From Thermoflexales bacterium (GTDB lineage Bacteria > Chloroflexota > Anaerolineae > B4-G1), in the NCBI GenBank assembly GCA_007118795.1, contig SKQX01000079.1, positions 1 through 12,146 of the forward strand: DNA of 12,146 bases, written 5' to 3'. A program made the position numbers and the translations under genes. Of this stretch, positions 7,621 to 12,146 are shown in pieces. Under the pieces are notes generated by a model. The model saw nothing but the letters and a program-made list of their open reading frames with translations. It ran no database searches and had not been told where the DNA came from. Position 1 is the first letter of the stretch, and each line of letters opens with the position of its first letter.

Positions 7621-7866
7621 CTACGGGAAGAGGCTCACGATCCACGCCAGTAGCGTGTTGCGCGCTCCCCTGAACGGCTGTGATACCCCTGCCAGGAACT
7701 GCTCCACCCCCGGCGGGAGCCGCCACAGACCCACGGCCCATCCCGCCAGGGCGATCAGTACGAACACGCCGGCCAGCCGGACGAACAAGCTCGGGCGCCG
7801 GAGGAAGAAGACGAAGAAAACCACAATGGCCGCGCCCAAGAGAACATAGGAGGGAATAGGTGACAT
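7621..7866 (-). CDS. Small two-helix membrane protein, function unknown
   Basis: An 81-residue protein with two predicted membrane helices (about 6-22 and 28-46) and an amphipathic C-terminal tail ending in a hydrophobic segment (WIVSLFP). I do not recognise a family. It is likely real: it has an ATG start with AAGGAGG (on the + strand CCTCCTT, 7872-7878) five bases upstream, and a promoter candidate about 75 nt upstream. It is followed after 129 nt by the glycosidase-like gene on the same strand, so the two may form an operon. The short loop between helices is basic (FLRRPSLFVR), so the loop is expected in the cytoplasm with both ends outside. Confidence 0.7.
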   Translation of the reverse strand: MSPIPSYVLLGAAIVVFFVFFLRRPSLFVRLAGVFVLIALAGWAVGLWRLPPGVEQFLAGVSQPFRGARNTLLAWIVSLFP

Positions 7867-7940
7867 GGATTCCTCCTTGCCATCTCGTGCTGCGCTCCCA
7901 AGGTCTGATGTCGCACGATGGTACTAATCTCACGCGCCGT

Positions 7941-7949
7941 ATTCTACCA
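7941..7949 (-). promoter_or_regulatory. Extended -10 promoter candidate for the small membrane protein
   Basis: Read on the minus strand this is TGG-TAGAAT, a TGn extended -10 element (TAGAAT at 7946-7941). The best -35 position about 18 bp upstream (TTTTCC) is poor, but extended -10 promoters tolerate that. Transcription would start near 7934, about 67 nt before the ATG. Confidence 0.5.
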
Positions 7950-8415
7950 CGATAAGCCCAAGAGGGAAAACGCCGCTCCCATCGCGGATCCGGGGCCTGT
8001 CCCGCTGGCGACCGTCGGAAGATGGGTGATGAAGACCTGGAGGCAACCGGGATGCTGGGGATAGTGAGGGACGGTCACCTCAACCACGCGCCCAAGGTGC
8101 CCGGCAATGGGGTTGAGCTACCACCGAGCCAAGACCGACGCCTGCCCCCGGCCTTGTGACATCCATGGGACTCTGCGAGGTGCCCGTCACGTCCACGATC
8201 AGCGCTCGAACCCACAGGATTTTAGCACTTTCGCGCGCATATGGGCCTTGCAACGGAATGCTGAATTAAGCCGGTTCGGTCAAGCGGCAGATTTCGCTTC
8301 AAGGGCTTCGGGAACCCATTCGCCGGCCGGTTTCCGCACGATCCCACGAGCGCGAAATGGTAAGCACCCTATGGGATGGAGCATCATGAAACCCGGCTCA
8401 AACTCAAAACAGCAC
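7950..8415. other. Gene-free region, nothing recognised
   Basis: Reading frames here are short, lack ribosome binding sites and give no recognisable protein. A minus-strand stretch open from about 8117 to 7944 has no good start. No terminator or clear repeat was found. The composition is less GC-rich towards 8200-8415 than in the flanking genes. Confidence 0.5.
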
Positions 8416-8445
8416 TTGACATACTCCCACATGGTGTGATATACT
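8416..8445 (+). promoter_or_regulatory. Strong sigma-70-type promoter with extended -10
   Basis: A consensus -35 TTGACA (8416-8421), an 18-bp spacer, and a -10 TATACT (8440-8445) preceded by TGA, giving a TGn extended -10. Expected transcription start is 8451-8452. It faces the structured segment that ends at the terminator at 8591, and no protein-coding gene follows. Confidence 0.85.
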
Positions 8446-8451
8446 GGGCCG

Positions 8452-8591
8452 GAGGCGAAAATCCCTAGCGGGAACAAAGCTCTTTTCATTGCACAAGGTC
8501 ATCGTTACATCGCAGCCAGCAACGTCGCCTCGATGCATGCCGATCCCCGTCTCGGGTCAATCCCAGGCGGGGTCGGCATGTCCTCTTTTTT
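8452..8591 (+). ncRNA. Candidate structured small RNA of about 140 nt
   Basis: The unit is delimited by the promoter at 8416-8445 and the intrinsic terminator at 8536-8591, with no plausible reading frame and no ribosome binding site inside. The first transcribed bases GAGGCGA (8452-8458) pair perfectly with TCGCCTC (8525-8531), closing a domain of about 80 nt. Within it TCCC (8462-8465) and GGGA (8470-8473) form a hairpin with loop TAGC, and TTGC (8489-8492) can pair with GCAA (8519-8522). The closing stem starting exactly at the predicted +1, and the terminator following after four nt, argue for an independent RNA rather than a leader. I checked by eye for hallmarks of SRP RNA (GGAA tetraloop), tmRNA, RNase P and common riboswitches and saw none. 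6S-like RNA cannot be ruled out. Family unknown. Confidence 0.65.
8536..8591 (+). terminator. Intrinsic terminator of the small RNA unit
   Basis: The arms 8536-8551 and 8566-8580 form a 15-bp stem with one bulged T (8544) and one T-G pair. The 14-nt loop can itself form GGG/CCC pairs. The stem is followed by TCCTC and then six T residues (8586-8591). This is the strongest terminator in the window. Confidence 0.9.
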
Positions 8592-8732
8592 GACTCATCC
8601 ATGGTCCCAGCTTGGTGAGCCAAGCCGGAGTTCCTGCTCGTGGTCAGCCCCTCAGCCGAGCGGAGGGCCGTTGAGGCGCTTAGGGAGAAAGATGGGGGTG
8701 AGGTAGGCTGCTGGCGGCGCCGGATCAGGATA

Positions 8733-8768
8733 GGACGCAGATTACCGCTGATCTCCGCAGATTTTCTG
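8733..8768. repeat. 'GGACGCAGATTA...CGCAGATTTTCTG' intergenic repeat
   Basis: The segment GGACGCAGATTACCGCTGAT followed by CTCCGCAGATTTTCTG contains the CGCAGATT word twice. It resembles a family of short CGCAGATT-rich intergenic repeats that I recall from Chloroflexota and other environmental bacteria. The identification is from memory of the motif, not from a search. Confidence 0.45.
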
Positions 8769-8806
8769 AGCGGCTGCGCAGTCTGCCGGCTGCCTGCGGC
8801 AGCGGA

Positions 8807-8890
8807 CGGATCACAGACCCGCCCGGATCAAGACATGCGCCCGGAGCGGGTCGTATGCAGCCGTACGGAGCTCGGAGGAGTCTGCGATCC
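8807..8890 (+). repeat. Distant copy of the composite palindromic repeat of 192-243
   Basis: CGGATCACAGACCCGC (8807-8822) corresponds to the palindromes at 80-96 and 192-208. CTCGGAGGAGTCTGCGATCC (8871-8890), followed by CGACTTC, corresponds to the CTCGGAGGGGTCTGCGACCC, CGACTTC at 220-246. The order is the same, but the spacing is longer (48 against 11 nt) and the second palindrome is decayed (GGAGTC/GATCCC). This shows a repeat family spread over at least 8.6 kb. Confidence 0.65.
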
Positions 8891-8953
8891 CGACTTCGCG
8901 GCAGAACCGCCTGGCACCTGGAATACCCACCGCACTCCCCGTTCGTCAAGCTA

Positions 8954-10132
8954 TCAATCAGTCAGCCAGTGCGCGGCCAGGGCCGCGTAGAAGCGCGCCG
9001 CCTGACTCAAGGCCTCCGTGCTGACCCACTCGTCCGTCTGGTGCGCCTGGCCGACCTCCCCGGGACCCAGCAGGATCACGGGAAGCCCTGTGCCCGGCCC
9101 CAGCACCGACCCGTCGGTGTAGTAGGGCGCACCCCGGACCATCATCCTGCGGCCCCAGAGCGCCCGCCCCACCTTCTGCGCTGTTTCGACGAACGGGTGA
9201 TCTGCCGGCGTCGATAGGCCGGCCCTGTCGTTTAACACCTCCAGGACGGCCGGGGCCTCTCCGTCGGCGCTCCCGAGGTTGCGCAGGATCCCCTCCAGCT
9301 GAGCCAGCACGGAACCGTGGCTCTGCTGAGGCAGCGTACGAATGTCCACGGTCAGCTCGCACCGGTCGGGGACCATGTTCGTCTTGGTGCCGCCCAGAAT
9401 CGTCGCCACGTTCAGGGTCGGCCTCCCCAGCAGCGGGTGGGGCGGCGCGTCCCACTCCACGGCCACCATGTCGCGGATCACATCCGCCATCCGCAGAATA
9501 GCGTTGACGCCCAGGTCTGGCCGAGCGCCGTGCGCCGCGCGCCCCTGCGTCTCGACGCGCAGCCACAGGGCCCCCTTGTGGGCGATACAGAGCTCCACAC
9601 CCGTGGGCTCCGGGATGGCGATGGCACCAACCCCCTCCAACCACCCCTTCTCCAGTAGCGCCTGGGCTCCCCGGCAGTCGACCTCCTCTCCGACGGTCCC
9701 GGCGACGAGCAGGTTGCCCGGGAGCTCCAGTCCACTGCGAGCCAGCGCTCCGGCGGCGAACACCATCGCTGCCAGGCCCCCTTTCATATCCGCCGCCCCG
9801 CGCCCGTAAATCCGTCCGTCCTCCAGCCTGCCGCCCAGCGGGTCGTGGCTCCAGGGCCCATCCCCCGGTGGGACGGTGTCGAGGTGGCCTGCCAACAGCA
9901 GACCCCCCTGCCCCGCCCCGCCGCCGCGCAGCCGTCCCGTCACATTGTGCCTCGACGGCCCCAGCGGATCGATCTCCACCTCGAGCCCGAACCCCTCCAG
10001 CTGCTGGGCTACCAGGGCCGCCACGCCGGTCTCGTCGCCGGGAGGATTCCAGCTCTGACAGCGGATCAGAGCCTGGGTGAAAGCCACCAACTGCTGATCG
10101 TCTATGGGAAAGCCCGCCTGTTCCAACGTCAT
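8954..10132 (-). CDS. M20-family metallopeptidase / deacylase (ArgE/DapE/CPG2-like)
   Basis: A 392-residue cytoplasmic hydrolase of the two-zinc M20 family, which cleaves N-acyl or peptide bonds (acetylornithine, succinyl-diaminopimelate or carboxypeptidase G-type substrates). The metal and catalytic residues are all present: H83 and D85 in AGHLDTVP, D115 in RGAADMKGG, the catalytic Glu and ligand in GEE (E149, E150), E175 in IPEPT, and H364 in GQAHQTDE. The dimerisation (lid) domain, about 185-300, carries AAHGARPDLGVN with H201, the residue that completes the partner's active site. ATG 10132 is preferred because the family fold begins right after it. A GGAG ten bases upstream is a weak ribosome binding site, and the earlier in-frame ATG at 10240 would add 36 unlike-family residues. 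The exact substrate cannot be told. It may be co-transcribed with the gene upstream, 201 nt away. Confidence 0.9.
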   Translation of the reverse strand: MTLEQAGFPIDDQQLVAFTQALIRCQSWNPPGDETGVAALVAQQLEGFGLEVEIDPLGPSRHNVTGRLRGGGAGQGGLLLAGHLDTVPPGDGPWSHDPLGGRLEDGRIYGRGAADMKGGLAAMVFAAGALARSGLELPGNLLVAGTVGEEVDCRGAQALLEKGWLEGVGAIAIPEPTGVELCIAHKGALWLRVETQGRAAHGARPDLGVNAILRMADVIRDMVAVEWDAPPHPLLGRPTLNVATILGGTKTNMVPDRCELTVDIRTLPQQSHGSVLAQLEGILRNLGSADGEAPAVLEVLNDRAGLSTPADHPFVETAQKVGRALWGRRMMVRGAPYYTDGSVLGPGTGLPVILLGPGEVGQAHQTDEWVSTEALSQAARFYAALAAHWLTD

Positions 10133-10333
10133 CCCGTCATCGCTCCGTACCCGTTTCTCTGTCCCCTCCAGCTCGCGGATCCCGGCAGCCGTCGAGCGGG
10201 GGCACGCGCCGCCCGGGACGAGCCCGAGGCCAGCCCGCATCGCCGCTCAGTGCGCTCATCTGCGGGCTGGGTCACCGCTCCGGGAGATCCACGCCCGCGC
10301 GCCACCGGATCGCCGAGCACCCAGCCGCGGGCC
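10133..10333. other. 201-nt intergenic gap, no gene seen
   Basis: GC-rich sequence between the pyruvate-kinase-like gene and the M20 gene on the minus strand. No T-tract terminator or clear promoter was found on the minus strand, so read-through transcription is plausible but unproven. Confidence 0.4.
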
Positions 10334-10888
10334 CTATTCCGCCATCAGCAGCGGCTTACACAGAATCTCGTGGACCCGGAACTTGTCCAGGTTGGCCGAG
10401 GAGGCCGGGGTGGCCAGGATGGCCGTGTCGGCCCCGCGGCCCGTCCCCGCCACCAACACGCAGGGTCGGCCGCGCTCCAACACCCCGCCGTCGCACGCCA
10501 TCATCCCGATCTCCACGCACACCTGGACGCCGTGGCAGAAGGTGCGCAGCACGTCGCCCATCCGCTGCACCGCCGTGCAGCCGTGAAACTTGTCGGTGTG
10601 GAAGGGCATGGTGCCGGCGTAGAACTCGTGCCCGGCCCCGCGGATCTCCGGGATCAGCGAGCGGTCGAACCCGTGCTCTTCCACGTAGCCGTACTGCGGC
10701 GTCACCACCACCAGGCGTAGTTCGGTCCCCTGGATCCTGTCCATCAGCGCAGAAGCCGTGGCCCCGCTCCGCGACGCGACGACCATCGTGTCGACGCCGC
10801 GCTCTAAGGCCGCCTCAACCGCCAGCCGGAGGGTTGCCTCGGTGTTCTCCGGTCCGGTCTCCTCGTGATAGACGACCATCCTCTCCAT
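10334..10888 (-). CDS. Stand-alone pyruvate-kinase C-terminal (alpha/beta)-like protein
   Basis: A 184-residue protein resembling the C-terminal alpha/beta domain of pyruvate kinase, found alone without the catalytic barrel. The visible signs are a repeated-helix/strand start, NTEATLRLAVEAALERGVDT (15-34), then MVVASRSGATA (35-45), LRLVVVTPQYGY (58-69) and a C-terminal glycine-rich GRPCVLVAGTGRGADTAILA segment (about 140-160). In pyruvate kinase this domain binds allosteric effectors. A regulatory or small-molecule-binding role is therefore possible, but the stand-alone function is not known to me. ATG 10888 is chosen because AGGAGG (+ strand CCTCCT, 10897-10902) lies eight bases upstream; the in-frame TTG/ATG options further out lack support. 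It precedes the M20 gene on the same strand, and a perfect palindrome lies in its upstream region. Confidence 0.75.
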   Translation of the reverse strand: MERMVVYHEETGPENTEATLRLAVEAALERGVDTMVVASRSGATASALMDRIQGTELRLVVVTPQYGYVEEHGFDRSLIPEIRGAGHEFYAGTMPFHTDKFHGCTAVQRMGDVLRTFCHGVQVCVEIGMMACDGGVLERGRPCVLVAGTGRGADTAILATPASSANLDKFRVHEILCKPLLMAE

Positions 10889-10924
10889 CGTTCCATCCTC
10901 CTGTGTGGTTGTATCCACTTCAAA

Positions 10925-10939
10925 GGGCGATGTTCGCCC
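10925..10939. promoter_or_regulatory. Perfect palindrome GGGCGA-TGT-TCGCCC upstream of the PK-like gene
   Basis: A 6-bp perfect inverted repeat with a 3-nt spacer, 36 nt upstream of the ATG at 10888. It could be an operator or a small leader hairpin. A weak GATACA box (minus strand, around 10914-10909) lies just downstream of it, so an operator overlapping the promoter is the simplest reading, but the promoter is poor. Confidence 0.4.
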
Positions 10940-11002
10940 CTGCCAAAAGCCCATCCCAGTCACCCCTGAGAAAGAAGATCCGCCCTGATCCGACCTGATC
11001 CG

Positions 11003-11063
11003 ACAACCGCACTTGGGCAGTCAAAGCTCGGTGGACGGCCGAGGAGCGCCCACCTGGGAGTTG
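11003..11063 (-). repeat. Dispersed 61-bp repeat, copy B
   Basis: The reverse complement matches 6096-6156 at about 85 percent. The best-kept block is the 12-mer CGGCCGTCCACC (read on the minus strand) and the end GTGCGGTTGT. The two copies are in opposite orientation and bracket about 4.8 kb with the glycosidase-like gene, the small RNA and the M20/PK-like pair. Confidence 0.75.
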
Positions 11064-11081
11064 TATCTGGTCAGCGACGGC

Positions 11082-11115
11082 GAGATTCTTCGTCACTGCG
11101 TTCGTCAGAATGACA
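11082..11115. repeat. Widely dispersed 'GAGATTCTTCG...CAGAATGACA' hairpin repeat
   Basis: GAGATTCTTCGTCACTGCG followed by TTCGTCAGAATGACA matches a short hairpin repeat that I recall from intergenic regions of many unrelated bacteria. ATTCT pairs with AGAAT around a TCGTCAC-rich loop. It is non-coding and of unknown function. Confidence 0.65.
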
Positions 11116-11412
11116 GTGCGGTCGTAGGGCTAAGACCCTGAGCGTCTGGCGCGTCCCCTCTCATCAGACCGATCGCGAGTCTCCGCCCCAACCCGGGCTC
11201 GCTGAGCGGCCAAACCTCATTGTACCACCGCTGGGCCGGCGGGAAAGCCCGAGAACCTGGGCACCCCGAGACTCCGGTCGCACCCGCCTCGGACCGCAGC
11301 TCCTCAGTCCTTTCAACCCGCCTGATCCATCTTCCCTCTCAATAGTCAGCCAGCCGCGCCCTCGCCCGCGGGTGGGTGGCGGGGACAGCGGGCCCCACCA
11401 AGGATTCCACAC
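11116..11412. other. Gene-free region, nothing convincing
   Basis: Only a small AGGG/CCCT hairpin near 11126-11139 and a GC-rich GGGG/CCCC-capable segment near 11383-11399 were seen. Reading frames lack ribosome binding sites and recognisable products. Confidence 0.45.
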
Positions 11413-11440
11413 TTGTCCCCCATCGCTCCCATGCTATACT
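11413..11440 (+). promoter_or_regulatory. Extended -10 promoter without an evident gene
   Basis: TTGTCC (11413-11418) and TATACT (11435-11440) are spaced by 16 bp, and TGC directly precedes the -10 to give a TGn extension. The expected start is near 11447. The next convincing start codon is at 12036, about 590 nt away, so either the leader is long or an RNA or small gene lies between. Confidence 0.65.
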
Positions 11441-11549
11441 CTGGCCGGCGTGACCCATCGATCAGGGCCGATCCGGGAGTTCCCGGACGCCAGGCGGCGG
11501 AAACGACCATCGATCTCGCCACCTGCCGTGCGCACCGCCGCCATAAGAG

Positions 11550-11647
11550 AGACCTGACAGGTTTGATGACTGCTACCGCATCTACAGAACGCGCCGCTCT
11601 CATAGATGGTTCTGGCCACACATAGCCGTCGCAAACCTGTCAGGTCT
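11550..11647. repeat. 98-bp element with perfect 16-bp terminal inverted repeats
   Basis: AGACCTGACAGGTTTG (11550-11565) and CAAACCTGTCAGGTCT (11632-11647) are exact reverse complements across 66 nt. Each arm contains the odd palindrome ACCTG-A-CAGGT. The size and arms suit a miniature non-autonomous element or a long hairpin. No target-site duplication is evident: the flanks are AAGAG on the left and TAGAG on the right. Confidence 0.75.
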
Positions 11648-12035
11648 TAGAGACTCAGCGAATCGATCACAAAGACCGCGGGTTGGCTGCAGACCTATGG
11701 ACCAAAGAAGAACCGCATCGCGATCGCCCACGTCGGAGGCGGGTCCGCCGCTATCAACCCTCCAGCACGGATCTTCCCGTGTACCCGGGCTACTCCGAGC
11801 TGGGCATCGTCCGTCGGCGGCCGCTGGCCCTCCACAGGGATCATCCACCCAGGAGACCCTTGAAAGACCGCCTTGTCGCAAAGTCCAATAGGGCGTATGC
11901 CCCCCTTATGGCCTCTAGAAGGCGCAAGGTAGGGATCAGTCCAGGAATGATGCGCTATTTCCGGAGTGGGTGCCCCACCTGTCTTCCCGGAGAGGGACTT
12001 CTTCGGTGGCTTCCTAACGCTTGATCACACCACCC
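11648..12035. other. Gene-free region before the right-edge gene
   Basis: No protein with a ribosome binding site was recognised. A + frame open from 11651 to about 11860 contains a short stretch (RIAIAHVGGGSAAINPP) faintly like a glycosidase, but it has no start and turns to low-quality sequence, so it is at best a remnant. Confidence 0.4.
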
Positions 12036-12146
12036 ATGGCATCAGATCCCGTCGGCAGCTCATCACCGGTGAACAGGGAACCGCGATCCGCGGGCCTGCT
12101 GCGCGACGCCGCCATCGTATCGCTGCTGGGACTGGCCCTCTATGCC
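12036..12146 (+). CDS. Start of a probable membrane protein, cut by the window edge
   Basis: Thirty-seven codons from ATG 12036 to the window end without a stop. The first 25 residues are polar (MASDPVGSSSPVNREPR...), followed by LLRDAAIVSLLGLALYA, the beginning of a hydrophobic helix. A polar N-terminus, then 'RD' and a first membrane helix, is common in multi-spanning glycosyltransferases of Chloroflexota, but that identity is a guess. There is no clear ribosome binding site. A TTG at 12021, five codons upstream in frame, is an alternative start. Confidence 0.5.
   Translation, partial: MASDPVGSSSPVNREPRSAGLLRDAAIVSLLGLALYA

Noticed and set aside
7944..8120. Minus-strand open stretch of about 57 codons with protein-like composition
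   Set aside because: It has no start codon with a ribosome binding site, no recognisable family, and overlaps the likely promoter of the small membrane protein.
8280..8489. 69-codon minus-strand frame
   Set aside because: It runs across the strong + strand promoter and lacks a ribosome binding site.
8533..8700. Small protein starting at ATG 8533 inside the candidate RNA
   Set aside because: It would read through the terminator stem and T-tract and has no ribosome binding site.
11651..11860. Glycosidase-like remnant on the + strand
   Set aside because: Similarity rests on about 15 residues, without a start codon, and the rest of the frame is not protein-like.

Overview
The window looks like GC-rich bacterial chromosome, most likely from Chloroflexota (Anaerolineae-like). 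This is inferred from style rather than a marker gene: high GC, good sigma-70-type promoters, a secreted-type glycosidase-like protein with a Pro/Thr-rich 'TPTPTP' linker, and intergenic spaces full of short GC-rich palindromic repeats. No rRNA, tRNA, CRISPR array, transposase or phage gene was seen.

Left third, + strand (1-5818). A gene-free, repeat-rich stretch ends in a clean promoter (TTGACA at 536, TATACT at 558). It drives an ABC importer operon of the BMP/nucleoside type: a double-domain ATPase (627-2189), a 731-residue protein fusing a complete BMP-type solute-binding domain to a complete permease (2173-4368), and a second permease (4520-5818). The ATPase should power a channel made of the two permeases. 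The fused binding domain has no signal peptide, and the charges around the first membrane helix place it in the cytoplasm. This is the most unusual protein in the window.

Middle (5819-8950). The convergent gap after the operon holds a 23-bp tandem repeat, a 67-bp direct repeat with a perfect hairpin, and one copy of a 61-bp dispersed repeat. On the minus strand lie a membrane-anchored TIM-barrel glycoside-hydrolase-like protein (6226-7491) and, upstream of it, a two-helix small membrane protein (7621-7866) with its own ribosome binding site and likely promoter. Further right is a compact transcription unit on the + strand with no protein in it: an extended -10 promoter (8416-8445), about 140 nt of structured sequence and a strong intrinsic terminator (8536-8591). 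It looks like an unassigned small RNA.

Right third (8954-12146). On the minus strand are an M20-family metallopeptidase/deacylase with a complete metal site (8954-10132) and, upstream of it, a stand-alone pyruvate-kinase-C-terminal-like protein (10334-10888). Beyond these lies another gene-poor region with a second copy of the 61-bp repeat in opposite orientation, a commonly dispersed 'ATTCT...AGAAT' hairpin repeat, a promoter with no evident gene (11413-11440) and a 98-bp element bounded by perfect 16-bp inverted repeats. The first 37 codons of a probable membrane protein run off the right edge.
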